From NCBI GenBank assembly GCA_030036915.1, contig JASHSC010000495.1, positions 1-18,145 on the forward strand: DNA of 18,145 bases, in the 5' to 3' direction. Origin of the DNA: Terriglobia bacterium (lineage in GTDB: Bacteria; Acidobacteriota; Terriglobia; UBA7540). This document shows, one piece after another, positions 1 through 7,383 of the stretch (the stretch's first letter is position 1; every line of letters starts with the position of its first letter). The notes beneath the pieces are model-generated. The model was not told where the DNA came from, did no database searches, and saw only the letters and a program-made list of their open reading frames with translations. A program made the position numbers and the translations under genes.

Positions 1-168
1 GCACCCGGATTCGGGATCATCCGGATGCCCGCCTGCCACCACCACTTTCAGCTTGGACTTGACCGCTCGCGTAGCGGGGACCTGGCCAGCCAAGGGAAGA
101 CCCAGACCAAATGCGCCCGCCATGAGCGGGGACCTTCTGAGCATTGTCCGTCGGTCGATTTGTGACAT
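1..168 (-). CDS. PIG-L (LmbE) family deacetylase, N-terminal part, cut by window edge
   Basis: The minus strand opens with ATG at 168 and stays open for 56 codons to base 1, so the gene is truncated by the window. The N-terminus reads MSQIDRRTMLRR, then a hydrophobic stretch (about residues 14-30), which resembles a twin-arginine (Tat) signal peptide, so export is likely. Mature protein begins near residue 35 and carries GGHPDDPESGC (residues 46-56), the zinc-binding HPDD signature of PIG-L/LmbE deacetylases, which remove acetyl groups from N-acetyl-glucosaminyl substrates. An AAAAGGAT ribosome-binding site precedes the start (about 172-179). A TTGACA promoter and palindromic operator lie 150-200 bases upstream. 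The divergent ROK regulator next door would be the natural controller. The substrate cannot be inferred from what is visible. Confidence 0.8.
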   Translation of the reverse strand, partial: MSQIDRRTMLRRSPLMAGAFGLGLPLAGQVPATRAVKSKLKVVVAGGHPDDPESGC

Positions 169-313
169 GTGATCCTTTTGAACTCTTCAACCCATCAACC
201 GTGCAAGGGGAACATTGCGCGGATAAGAACACCGAATGAAGATTCGCTAAAGTACCAACCTGCGGATCGCTAAATTCCCGGAGCGTTCCTAAGCCTGTCC
301 TTGGAGCAAACTA

Positions 314-338
314 ACTTCATTAAGTTTCCTAATAAAGT
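314..338. promoter_or_regulatory. Palindromic operator, probable ROK repressor site
   Basis: ACTTCATTA and TAATAAAGT flank a 7-base centre (AGTTTCC); eight of nine positions are complementary. The AT-rich palindrome lies immediately downstream of the -10 of the PIG-L promoter, overlapping its expected start of transcription, where a bound repressor would block initiation. ROK regulators (NagC, Mlc, XylR) generally bind AT-rich palindromes, and a ROK gene is encoded 250 bases away. The pairing of this regulator with this site is inference. Confidence 0.5.
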
Positions 339-343
339 AGACT

Positions 344-372
344 TTTTAACAGCCTTTGAAAGTCCCTGTCAA
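344..372 (-). promoter_or_regulatory. Sigma70-type promoter for the PIG-L gene
   Basis: Read on the minus strand there is a perfect -35 TTGACA (372-367), a 17-base spacer, and a weak -10 TTAAAA (349-344). Transcription would start around 337, run through the palindrome at 314-338 and reach the PIG-L start at 168. The -10 matches the consensus at only three positions, so assignment rests mainly on the -35, the spacing and the adjacent operator. Confidence 0.5.
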
Positions 373-397
373 GAGTTATTTTGGGGTGTGTGTCGTT

Positions 398-439
398 AGC
401 ATGTGAAATGTCCGGGTGAGATAGCACGTGAGATGTCCG
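398..439. repeat. Two direct repeats, AGCAYGTGARATGTCCG, 25-base period
   Basis: AGCATGTGAAATGTCCG (398-414) and AGCACGTGAGATGTCCG (423-439) are 17-base direct copies differing at two positions. They resemble the repeated GTGAAATGTCCG-like termini of integrase-type insertion sequences that I associate with soil bacteria, and a fragment of an rve-type transposase persists at about 3579. No intact transposase adjoins them, so this may be a relic IS end, or alternatively a pair of protein-binding sites between the two divergent genes. Confidence 0.4.
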
Positions 440-585
440 CATCGGGCGATGGAGGTTGCCGCTTTCGTTGTGGGTCTTTTTCAACTTTCTCCATCGTTTC
501 CTGAACGCGCTGCAGAGCTGCGAAAAATCGGCCGAAACAGCGCCCATTGACAACTTGCGCCTCGACGCCTCAAGATGCTTGGCCT

Positions 586-1896
586 ATGGGGAGTCCAACA
601 ACCAAGGAAAATTTGCTGAAGATTTCCGGCGACTTGGAAATCGGATTGGGGCAGCCAGAACTACTTCGGCGGGTCAACGCTTGGAGGGTGCTCCGGCTTC
701 TCCGCCTAAAGGGTCCCTGCTCGCGGGCCGACCTCGTTCGGTACTCCGGACTCAGTGCTCCGACGATATCTGGTGTAGTGTCGCATCTTCAAGAAAAAGG
801 ACTCGCCGAGCTCTTGGGTCGTGGTGATTCCAGCGGCGGCCGCCCACCCTACCTTCTTCGCTTTAATTCAAGATTTGGCTATGTCATTGGCGTTGATGTT
901 GGGACTTCTCTTTTCCGCTTCAGCGTCTCCGATCTGAATGGAACCGTATTAATAAAATGGACAGAACCAACACATTCTCGGAGCACGCCGAAAAACATTG
1001 CGGCACTGGTTCGCAAGTGCCTCCAGCGACTTGATCGCGAGTCGAAGATTCCACGCAAGAAACTCATGGCTCTCACTGCCAGCGTGCCTGGAATGACAAA
1101 TGCCGCGACCGGTGTCGTTTTCTCGGCGCCAATCCTTCCCCTGGGCTGGCACCAGGTTCCGCTGGGCGAAATTCTACAGAGTGAAACTGGCATTCCTACG
1201 CAGGTTGAGAATGATGTGAACCTCGCGGCGATCGCCGAACATTGGTGTGGAAGTGCGCAGGATTCCAAGAATTTTGCGTTCCTCTCGATCGGGACCGGAG
1301 TTGGAGCGGGAATCTTTGTGAACGGGCGGCTGCACCATGGGTCCGAGTGGGCAGCGGGAGAAATCGGATATTTGCGTCTACCGGGAATGGACGAGACCCC
1401 GCTTGCGATCTATCAAAAAGGCTCACTCGAAGGCTTGATCGGTGCAAAAGGCATTGAACACTCGTGGCGGGCTCTGCAGCACAAGAATGGGAAAACTAAT
1501 GGTTGTCGTCCACCTCGCCTTTCGGCCAACCGGATTTTGGACATGGCTGGGGAAGGGAGCGGTGACGCGATGAGAATCATGCAACGGATGGCCCACAACT
1601 TGGCGAATGCCATTGCCAACATTTGCGTGGTTCTGGACCCTTCCCTCGTTATTTTGGGTGGGCGGATTGGCTCACATCAAGTCCTCTTTGAAGCGACGCG
1701 GGATATCCTGAAACAGAACGAATTCTGCCGACCTAAACTTGCCCTGAGCCTCCTTGGTCGCGAAGCGCCTGTGCTTGGAGCCGTGTGGCAGGCGCTCAAG
1801 TCCGCTTGGGAGCGAATCCTACCCCCCACCCTTGAACAATTCCGCTCTGGGGAAGTACCATCTCAACCCTTCGAAACCCTTATCACGGATCACTAA
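586..1896 (+). CDS. ROK family transcriptional regulator
   Basis: A 436-residue protein from ATG 586; a TTG 39 bases upstream would add 13 residues, and neither start has a convincing ribosome-binding site. Residues about 28-72 form a MarR-like winged helix-turn-helix (SRADLVRYSGLSAPTIS, then SGGRPP). The ROK ASKHA fold follows: phosphate-binding GVDVGTS, VENDVNLAAIAEHW with the catalytic-type Asp, and SIGTGVGAGIFVNG. The classical ROK zinc motif (GHxxxxxxGxxCxCGxxGCxE) is missing: GEIGYLRLPGMDETPLAIYQ stands there with no cysteines. That suggests a sugar-sensing repressor rather than an active kinase, possibly with altered structure or ligand response. It is divergent from the PIG-L gene, whose promoter carries a palindrome it may bind. 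The sugar ligand is unknown. Confidence 0.88.
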   Translation: MGSPTTKENLLKISGDLEIGLGQPELLRRVNAWRVLRLLRLKGPCSRADLVRYSGLSAPTISGVVSHLQEKGLAELLGRGDSSGGRPPYLLRFNSRFGYVIGVDVGTSLFRFSVSDLNGTVLIKWTEPTHSRSTPKNIAALVRKCLQRLDRESKIPRKKLMALTASVPGMTNAATGVVFSAPILPLGWHQVPLGEILQSETGIPTQVENDVNLAAIAEHWCGSAQDSKNFAFLSIGTGVGAGIFVNGRLHHGSEWAAGEIGYLRLPGMDETPLAIYQKGSLEGLIGAKGIEHSWRALQHKNGKTNGCRPPRLSANRILDMAGEGSGDAMRIMQRMAHNLANAIANICVVLDPSLVILGGRIGSHQVLFEATRDILKQNEFCRPKLALSLLGREAPVLGAVWQALKSAWERILPPTLEQFRSGEVPSQPFETLITDH

Positions 1897-2083
1897 GGGG
1901 TTGGCGGCGCCCGGTGTTAAGACGCATTCAGGAATGGGATCACGATGGGATCGGTACCCCGTGCGATTTGGAGAAAAGCTCTTACTGCGTCCGGCTTCAT
2001 ACTTTCAATCCTTTTGGGATTGTTGCCACCCTCTCCCCGCGGGCGTCGAGGAAATATAGACCTAAACACAGCGTCTTAAGGAA

Positions 2084-2692
2084 TTGCGCATAATCGGCGC
2101 AATGCGCTATTGCGTTTGGCCCAACAACAATATCCCTTACCGGTGCGGCGACCGCAGCGGCTGGAAGTTTGCCTATAACAGTATGCTGAGCACCTACTCG
2201 CTCACCTCTCCGCCCAATGTGCCCGCGCAGCTGATGATGAATCCGGTGACGGGGCTATTCACGATTGCCCTTGCCGACGGCACATAGAGAGTTTTCAACC
2301 GCCAGACTCTTCTATCCATCATCATCGACCGCAATAACAATCAAACTACTCTCGCCTATGACAGCCTGCATCGGCTGACATCGGTCACCAGCCCCGGAGG
2401 TAGCACCCTAACCTTTACCTACGGCAACTCCAATAGTCCCACGCAGGCAACCACTGTGAAGGATACTGTCGGAACCATGGCCACCTAGACCTACGACAGT
2501 TCGTCCTGGCTGACACAGGTCCTTTACTCCGACGGCTCGCAATATAGTTTTACCTACGACGTGAACTCGAACATCCTGAGCGTCACGGACAGTCAGGGCA
2601 GGCTGATCGAAGCCCATACCTACGACGCGCAAAACCGCGGCCTGACCTCCACGCAAGCCTAAGGGGTCAATAGCGTCTCGCTGAGCTATTAA
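2084..2692 (+). pseudogene. RHS/YD-repeat protein remnant
   Basis: One continuous reading frame encodes RHS/YD-type repeats but is broken by stops at 2285 (TAG), 2486 (TAG), 2660 (TAA) and 2690 (TAA). Recognisable units include LAYDSLHRLTSVTSPGG, FTYGNSN, TYDSSSWLTQV and FTYDVNSNILSVTDSQGR followed by AHTYDAQNR, the usual tyrosine-aspartate repeats of cell-surface or toxin-delivery RHS proteins. No start region, conserved core end or toxin tip is present, so this is an internal fragment. The frame is preserved over about 600 bases, which indicates decay by point mutation and not by indels. The 187 bases between the ROK gene and this remnant show nothing I can identify. Confidence 0.8.
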
Positions 2693-2964
2693 GACATTCT
2701 GGGGCCCCACCCGGATGAAGCACAAAATTGTGTTGACTTTAGTGTAAACAAAATGCGAGGCGGTCTGAAATCCTTGCCTCTAATGGGCAGAGTCAGCACC
2801 TGTGATGTGCTGACATCTCGAGTCGAGTCTAATGGCGAGTACAGCCGCAATTAAGACGCAAACGCCCGACACGCGGGCTGACCAACAAGTACAAAATTGA
2901 TACAACATGAGCGTTCCGAAGTTTATTTTTCAGTGACTTAGGGTTGCCAACCGTACCGCAAAGT

Positions 2965-3034
2965 CAATGAGATAGCTCAAGTTGCATAGATTCCTAAACC
3001 GTAGGCCGAGGGTTCGAACCCTCCAGGCCCTCTT
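2965..3034 (+). pseudogene. Decayed tRNA-like sequence
   Basis: A D-arm-like GATAGCTCAAGTTGCATAG (about 2971-2989) is followed by TTCCTAAACC and then a T-arm-like GAGGGTTCGAACCCTCC (3008-3024) and an acceptor-like GGCCCTC. The 5' acceptor strand that should pair with the 3' end is absent, and the anticodon stem does not close. I read it as a dead tRNA copy or a tRNA-derived integration scar. It is not a functional gene. Confidence 0.3.
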
Positions 3035-3061
3035 TTCAACAACTTACACGCACAAAAACGC

Positions 3062-3115
3062 GCCAGCCTCTCGGTTCGATAAACCGTGGGTCACAGATTC
3101 GAATCTGCCCACTTT
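3062..3115 (+). pseudogene. Second tRNA-like 3' half
   Basis: GTGGGTCACAGATTCGAATCTG (3086-3107; shown only for its T-arm core, ACAGATTCGAATCTG) and the following CCCACTTTT look like the T-arm and acceptor strand of another tRNA. No matching D-arm or anticodon arm is apparent upstream. Its position right after the first tRNA-like remnant suggests debris of a former tRNA cluster or of element insertions targeting tRNA 3' ends. Evidence is thin. Confidence 0.22.
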
Positions 3116-3175
3116 TGTCATTACTTCAATGGGTTTCCCTGTTGCGACCAACTGACCGAGTGGAGATGCGTACAA

Positions 3176-3475
3176 CTAGACAGAGTCGTGCAGTAAGGAA
3201 CAAGTTGGCCACGCCGTGCACCGTGTGAGGGATGTTCGCTCATTCCATTGCCTGCTGCGCGAGCCCATGAGGCGAATGAAGGCTTCGTTTACAAGAGCCG
3301 TAGTCTGCAGCGTGTGGTTTGCCCGTTCACGCCGCATGTGAATCGAAGCAAGCTTGTGCAGTTCTCTCTCGATCGCCTGAAATAATTCGGCTACAGCGGC
3401 CTTGTCCCCTTCCGATGCCAGGCGCAAGAGATTCGTCACGTCTTGCGGAATCGGCGAGCCGTCTTTGTCGCGCAT
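3176..3475 (-). pseudogene. ECF-type sigma-70 factor, truncated and frameshifted
   Basis: From ATG 3475 on the minus strand, residues 10-75 match region 2 of the ECF sigma factors abundant in Acidobacteriota and Planctomycetes: VTNLLRLASEGDKAAVAELF, then ERELHKLASIHMRRERANHTLQ, TTALVNEAFIRLMG and QWNERT. After QWN the expected HFFxVAAxLMRxILVDHAR is lost from this frame; a weak echo (HTVHGVANLF) appears in the next frame, so an indel has occurred near 3225-3240. Region 4, the -35-binding domain, is absent. The 99-residue product could not act as a normal sigma factor. It is part of the eroded stretch between the ROK gene and the fluoride island. Confidence 0.6.
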
Positions 3476-3578
3476 ATTGGAAGTCTACCACGGGAGATGA
3501 CTCGGCGCCGCGCCTCGGGTTGCCGCCAATTCCTTAAGAATTATTCCCGGTGATGCGCTCGGTGATGCGGTGGGTACA

Positions 3579-3650
3579 TCGTCGTATTCAGTGAATCATC
3601 TCTGCGCCGACTGCTCAAATCACATTTCGATTACTATCACGGGGCGCGTC
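3579..3650 (+). pseudogene. C-terminal scrap of an rve-type IS transposase
   Basis: The plus strand from 3579 reads IVVFSESSLRRLLKS, then HFDYYHGAR, very close to the conserved end of the DDE integrase (rve) domain in transposases of integrase-type insertion sequences (typically SLRRxLxSYFDYYHxxRTHLSL). The following THLSL is replaced by unrelated residues, and no upstream catalytic Asp-Asp-Glu region is present. It is a short, non-functional relic, possibly from the element whose end repeats lie near 398-439. Confidence 0.55.
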
Positions 3651-3678
3651 GCAGCCAACACCTATACCCGCCCGGCCG

Positions 3679-3885
3679 GAAAAATACTTCGCCACCACGC
3701 AAGCCAGCGGGCAATCTAAAGAGCATGTCGAATCGCTGCAGCTTGAAAGGAGTGGGACCCGGGTTGCGGAGTACTTGACGGAGTTACCATCAAGAGAAGT
3801 CCTGGAACGCAGGTTGCATGAAGCGTTGCGGACCGCCCGCGAACGCTTCAACCTTGGATTGGAAGCGGGCTCGGGGCAGAAATGA
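3679..3885 (+). pseudogene. Orphan C-terminal protein fragment, possibly DUF1016-like nuclease
   Basis: An open frame ending in TGA at 3883-3885 encodes EKYFATTQASGQSKE, then RVAEYLTELPSREVLERRL and HEALRTARERFNLGLEAGS. It has no start codon or ribosome-binding site and continues upstream into unrelated sequence. The tail (VAxYLTELPxxxLLExxLHEAxxxARER) reminds me of the end of some DUF1016/YhcG-type PDDEXK nuclease proteins, but I am not sure of this. The amphipathic, Glu/Arg-rich composition shows that it was once coding. It lies directly after the transposase scrap. From its end to the promoter at 4127 (about 240 bases) I see no gene. Confidence 0.3.
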
Positions 3886-4126
3886 GCAAGACGCTTCAAT
3901 TAACCAATCCATCTTGGTGACGGATAGTCCTGTAGTTAAGAATGCACACTAAGTACTTTTCTCCGAAAGAAAAAGAGAGAGTATCGCAGCTTGACGTTGA
4001 AGAGTCAGATTGTGGAAGAGGCCCTTGCGCTAGGGGCATCCGTTGCCTGCGAAGCCCGAAGTTATACGACATCTTGAGTCGGCCTTTGGTAGTACCAAAT
4101 CAATGATTCTAAAATCAGGAATTCTC

Positions 4127-4155
4127 TTGCCAGACATAGTGGACCAGTGTAGATT
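4127..4155 (+). promoter_or_regulatory. Sigma70-type promoter of the Ehr-like operon
   Basis: TTGCCA (4127-4132) and TAGATT (4150-4155) are separated by exactly 17 bases and match the -35 and -10 consensus at five and four positions. Transcription would begin near 4162, just eight bases before the riboswitch aptamer starts at 4170, which is where a riboswitch promoter should be. Confidence 0.55.
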
Positions 4156-4169
4156 GGTTTTCGTAGTCC

Positions 4170-4224
4170 GGTGATGGAGCTCCACCTTTAAACATCCCAA
4201 GAAAAGCGGGATTGATGGCTCCTA
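4170..4224 (+). promoter_or_regulatory. Fluoride riboswitch aptamer 1 (crcB motif)
   Basis: The sequence follows the fluoride aptamer layout: GGTGATGGAGCTCCACC (4170-4186) with P1 formed by GGTG/CACC, then an A-rich linker, P3 from ATCCC (4194-4198) with GGGAT (4208-4212), and the conserved TGATGGCTCCTA (4213-4224), whose CTCC (4219-4222) pairs with GGAG (4176-4179) to close P2. The family consensus is GGnGATGGnGTnCnCC ... TGATGACTCCTA, so it deviates mainly by GC for GT in the first block and G for A before CTCC. It sits between a promoter and the first gene of the Ehr-like operon. Fluoride should stabilise the aptamer and allow transcription. Confidence 0.85.
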
Positions 4225-4250
4225 CCTTCGAAAGGGGTAGGGGCCATTTC
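4217..4250 (+). terminator. Riboswitch-controlled terminator hairpin 1
   Basis: GGCTCCTACC (4217-4226) pairs with GGTAGGGGCC (4236-4245), with nine Watson-Crick pairs and one G-U pair around a TTCGAAAGG loop, followed by ATTTCTGTTT. The left arm contains the CTCC used by aptamer stem P2, so aptamer and terminator are mutually exclusive. This is the expected arrangement for a fluoride ON switch that works by antitermination. Confidence 0.75.
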
Positions 4251-4267
4251 TGTTTCTAGGGCAACCT

Positions 4268-5218
4268 ATGTTTGCCAGGATCGTCTTTAACATTGTCCAG
4301 GTTGTCGTTGTGATGCTCTTCGCCCCGCTGCTGGCTGGGACGGTGAGCCGGCTGAAGGAAATCGTCCAATCCAAGCACGGTCCCAGCATCTTCCAACCTT
4401 ATCGCGACATCTGGAAGCTATTTCACAAGCGCGAGTTTATTTCGGAACAAAGCTCCTGGATATTTCGCTTTACGCCCGTCATCGTCTTTGTTACTCCGAT
4501 ATTCGTCGCGCTGTTGATCCCCGTGCTGACCAGTTATCCGCTCTTCTTCGCCTTTATGGGGGACATGCTGGGTGGCGGATTTATTCTAGCGCTGGGCGGC
4601 TTCTTCGCGACTTTGGCGGCAGTCGACACAGGGAATCCGTACGGCCCAATGGGGGCCAGTCGGACTCGACTGGTTGGCTTTCTTGCCGAACCTGTTTTTA
4701 TGATCGTCTTTTTCACGGTATCGTTTGTTGCCGGTTCGACAATTCCTTACATCGTCCAACAACGGTGGGTTAATCCCATCTCGAACTTCTTCGAGCCCAC
4801 TCATATTCTAGTTATGCTCGCGTTCTACATGCTGATTTTGGCGGAGGGGGGGCGGATCCCGGTTGACAATCCTTCCGGTCACTTCGAATTGGCAATGATC
4901 GACGAATCAAAAGGACTTGAGTATTCGGGCTCCGGCGCGGCTTTGATGAAGTGGGGTGGGGAAATGAAATTCTTTGTGCTGATTTGCATCTTCCTTAATG
5001 TTCTCGTGGCGCCTTGGGGTTTGGCTCGCACGATCGCAGTCAGAGAACTTGCGATTGCCATTCCACTGGTTCTTGCGAAAGTATTCTTCTTTGTTCTCAC
5101 TCTCGTTGCGGTGGAATGCTCTTTGGCGAAACTACGCCTGTTCCGAATTAGCGAGTTCTTGGGTGCAGCGTTCGTCATTTCCGTTGCAGCAATGATTGCC
5201 TGGGTGTTTGCGGTATAG
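4268..5218 (+). CDS. Ehr/hydrogenase-4-like membrane subunit (HyfC/NuoH family)
   Basis: A 316-residue, highly hydrophobic protein with about eight membrane segments, homologous to HyfC/HycD of hydrogenase complexes and NuoH of complex I. This subunit anchors the peripheral arm to the membrane arm and couples electron transfer to ion movement. Diagnostic stretches are GPSIFQPYRDIWKLFHK (residues about 38-54), FATLAAVDTGNPYGPMGASR, and AEGGRIPVDNPSGHFELAM followed by IDESKGLEYSG, the conserved acidic loop of the family. Start ATG 4268 has only a poor ribosome-binding site (AGGGCAA). It is the first gene after riboswitch 1 and its terminator; the next gene begins 25 bases after its stop. Placement in the Ehr group rests on the large subunit of the same operon. 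Confidence 0.9.
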   Translation: MFARIVFNIVQVVVVMLFAPLLAGTVSRLKEIVQSKHGPSIFQPYRDIWKLFHKREFISEQSSWIFRFTPVIVFVTPIFVALLIPVLTSYPLFFAFMGDMLGGGFILALGGFFATLAAVDTGNPYGPMGASRTRLVGFLAEPVFMIVFFTVSFVAGSTIPYIVQQRWVNPISNFFEPTHILVMLAFYMLILAEGGRIPVDNPSGHFELAMIDESKGLEYSGSGAALMKWGGEMKFFVLICIFLNVLVAPWGLARTIAVRELAIAIPLVLAKVFFFVLTLVAVECSLAKLRLFRISEFLGAAFVISVAAMIAWVFAV

Positions 5219-5243
5219 AAGTAAGTGGACGAATGGAGGCGCG

Positions 5244-5936
5244 GTGACCTACTCGACACAAGCGGCCACGATTCTTACACAATTGAATGCGCTCGCCGGC
5301 GCCTTTTTTTTGCTGAGTACATTTGGAATGGTCGCGACGCGCCAGGTCCAGGGATGCTTGCGCTTCTTTATTCTTCAATCACTTTTTTTGGCCTCGTCCG
5401 CTGTTCTGCTGGGATTGCACCCACTTTCCTGGCACCTGATCGGAGTCGGGATCATCAATTTCATTAACAAGCCAATCATAATCCCGTGGCTTCTTCGCCG
5501 CACGATCAGCGAGGAAGTGTACAAGCGACGCGAGATCACCCAAGCTCTCAACATTCCGATTTCGCTCCTTATAGCTTTGGGATTGACGATCAGCGCCTAC
5601 TACCTGGCCGCCCCATTACTGCAGGTCGGCGCGGGTCTGCCGGCACTGGTTAATCTCCCCATCGGCGTTGCGACTTTATTGCTCGGAGCTTATATCCTGA
5701 CCGTGAGGCGCGAAGCAGTGCCCCAATTATTGGGCTTGCTTGCGATGGAGAACGGTGCATTTTTCTCCAGCATCGCCATCGCTCCAGAACTACACCTATT
5801 CGTTGAGCTGGTGGTTGCGTTTGACGTGCTGATTGCGGTGTTTGTAATCGGTGTTCTAACCCGGGCGATTCACGAAAATATTGGAACGACGAATGTGGGA
5901 GCGCTGGCGACGCTTAAGGAGGAGTCAACGCGTTGA
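5244..5936 (+). CDS. Ehr/hydrogenase-4-like membrane subunit (HyfE family)
   Basis: A 230-residue membrane protein with about seven hydrophobic helices, related to HyfE, whose N-terminal part is NuoK/MrpC-like. Recognisable are RFFILQSLFLASSAVLLG, GVGIINFINKPIIIPWLLRR and MENGAFFSSIAIAPELHLFVE, the last with conserved Glu residues inside membrane helices. I chose GTG 5244 because TGGAGG (5234-5239) precedes it at normal spacing; an upstream ATG at 5196 would overlap the previous gene and add a hydrophilic leader foreign to the family. The stop overlaps the next gene's TTG start (TTGA), indicating translational coupling. It probably helps form the ion-conducting membrane arm. Confidence 0.88.
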   Translation: MTYSTQAATILTQLNALAGAFFLLSTFGMVATRQVQGCLRFFILQSLFLASSAVLLGLHPLSWHLIGVGIINFINKPIIIPWLLRRTISEEVYKRREITQALNIPISLLIALGLTISAYYLAAPLLQVGAGLPALVNLPIGVATLLLGAYILTVRREAVPQLLGLLAMENGAFFSSIAIAPELHLFVELVVAFDVLIAVFVIGVLTRAIHENIGTTNVGALATLKEESTR

Positions 5937-7378
5937 CGCTCATCGCCATCATCGTCCTCCCTCTAATCGCGGCTGTATTGTGTTGGATCGCCGCAATCGG
6001 AAAGCGCGCCGCCGCACCGATTACGATGGCGACGTTTCTGGTTTTGCTCGCCCTGGCAGTTCGTGTGGCATTCCAAGTCAGCGCCAATGGGCAGCTTGTC
6101 GCCTTTCCCGGCTGGATTGAAGCGGATTCGCTGGGAACGTTAATCTTGTTGCTCGTCACGATTGTTGGTGTTCTGGCGTGCTTCTATTCGCTTGGGTACA
6201 TGCCAAGAACAACCCACGACAAATCCGTCCTCTACCATTATTACGGCAACTTAAACCTATTCATCTTCTCGATGGTCGCAGTGCCGGTAGTTGTCGGTCC
6301 AAGTGTGGCGTGGCTCGCCGTCGAGTTCACGACGCTCCTTTCAGTCCTGCTGGTTGGTTTCGAAAGCAGTCGAGAGGCTTTAGAGGCAGCTTGGAAATAC
6401 GCGATGATAACTCTTACCGGGGCTTCAATCGCGCTGTTCGGGTTTCTGATTTTATTCTGGGCGATGCGCCAAGCCGGCGGAGATAGCTACACTTGGGCGG
6501 GCCTGCAGAGCGCCGCGCCCCACATGTCTCCCGTTCTAATGAAGACAGCCTTTCTAACGATATTGGTTGGTTTTGGGGCCAAAGTCGGATTAGTCCCGCT
6601 GCACACTTGGTTGCCGGATGCCCACAGCCAGGCGCCCACTCCAGTGTGTGCGCTCCTTTCGGGAGTCGAGACAACTGCCGTGCTTTACGTAATCCTCCGC
6701 CTTCTACCTATTGCGCGCGTCGTTCTTGGCACTGGAGGTGAACGATGGGCGCTGATTTTCGGTTTATTCTCTGTAGGCATTGCGGCTTTTCTCTTAATTC
6801 AAGTTCACGACTACAAGCGGCTCTTCGCTTTTTCGACGGTCGAACACATGGGCATTATCCTGACCGCAGCCGGCCTGGGAGGAGCGGCGGCCCATTATGG
6901 AGCCATGTATCAAATCGTATCGCACGCGCTTACAAAGTCGTTTTGTTTTTTCGCCGCCGGGGCTGTGTTGATGGTCACGGGCACGCGGGACATTGTTTCG
7001 GTGAAAGGTCTAATTCGAAGGTCCCCGATTGCGGGGTCCGCGCTACTTTTCGGAGGATTAGCGATTGCCGGCGCCCCACCTTTCGCGGTTTTTCTTGGTG
7101 AGTTTGCAATTCTGAAAGCGGGGATTGAACAGGGCAAGTATCTGGTTGTGGCTTTGCTGGCATGCTTCCTGGTCATCGCGTTTTTCGGAATCCTCCTGCA
7201 CATCAATCGGATGGTGATGGGCAGATCAAACATCGAATTCGCAGGGAACCGGGGCGTTCCATGGACCTGCATTTTGACGTTAGCCATCGTTGCAATTCCG
7301 GTAATAGTCTTTGGGCTCTACGTGCCGCCCCCCCTGCACGAGCTTCTGATGCGGGCGGCATTGATCATTGGAGGTTAG
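5933..7378 (+). CDS. Ehr antiporter-like subunit (HyfF/NuoN-type proton pump)
   Basis: A 481-residue polytopic protein of the proton-conducting antiporter family (HyfF, NuoL/M/N, MrpA/D). The key ion-path residues are present: Glu131 in LAVEFTTLLSVLLVGF (TM5-type glutamate) and Lys217 in GFGAKVGLVPLHTWLPDAHS (TM7-type lysine), plus the histidine-containing YQIVSHALTKSFCFFAAGAV. It should therefore be competent for proton or sodium translocation. It starts at TTG 5933, supported by a strong AAGGAGGAG (5916-5924) and the 4-base overlap with the upstream stop. The GTG start of the large-subunit gene follows its stop by five bases. It is one of two such pump subunits here; a HyfD-like third one is missing. 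Confidence 0.9.
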   Translation: MTLIAIIVLPLIAAVLCWIAAIGKRAAAPITMATFLVLLALAVRVAFQVSANGQLVAFPGWIEADSLGTLILLLVTIVGVLACFYSLGYMPRTTHDKSVLYHYYGNLNLFIFSMVAVPVVVGPSVAWLAVEFTTLLSVLLVGFESSREALEAAWKYAMITLTGASIALFGFLILFWAMRQAGGDSYTWAGLQSAAPHMSPVLMKTAFLTILVGFGAKVGLVPLHTWLPDAHSQAPTPVCALLSGVETTAVLYVILRLLPIARVVLGTGGERWALIFGLFSVGIAAFLLIQVHDYKRLFAFSTVEHMGIILTAAGLGGAAAHYGAMYQIVSHALTKSFCFFAAGAVLMVTGTRDIVSVKGLIRRSPIAGSALLFGGLAIAGAPPFAVFLGEFAILKAGIEQGKYLVVALLACFLVIAFFGILLHINRMVMGRSNIEFAGNRGVPWTCILTLAIVAIPVIVFGLYVPPPLHELLMRAALIIGG

Positions 7379-7383
7379 GCAGC

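Noticed and set aside
329..553. Minus-strand 74-codon frame between PIG-L and ROK
   Set aside because: It crosses the promoter, the operator and the direct repeats, and has no recognisable domain or ribosome-binding site.
2730..2760. TTGACT-containing promoter in the relic region
   Set aside because: No -10 at usable spacing and no gene downstream to serve.
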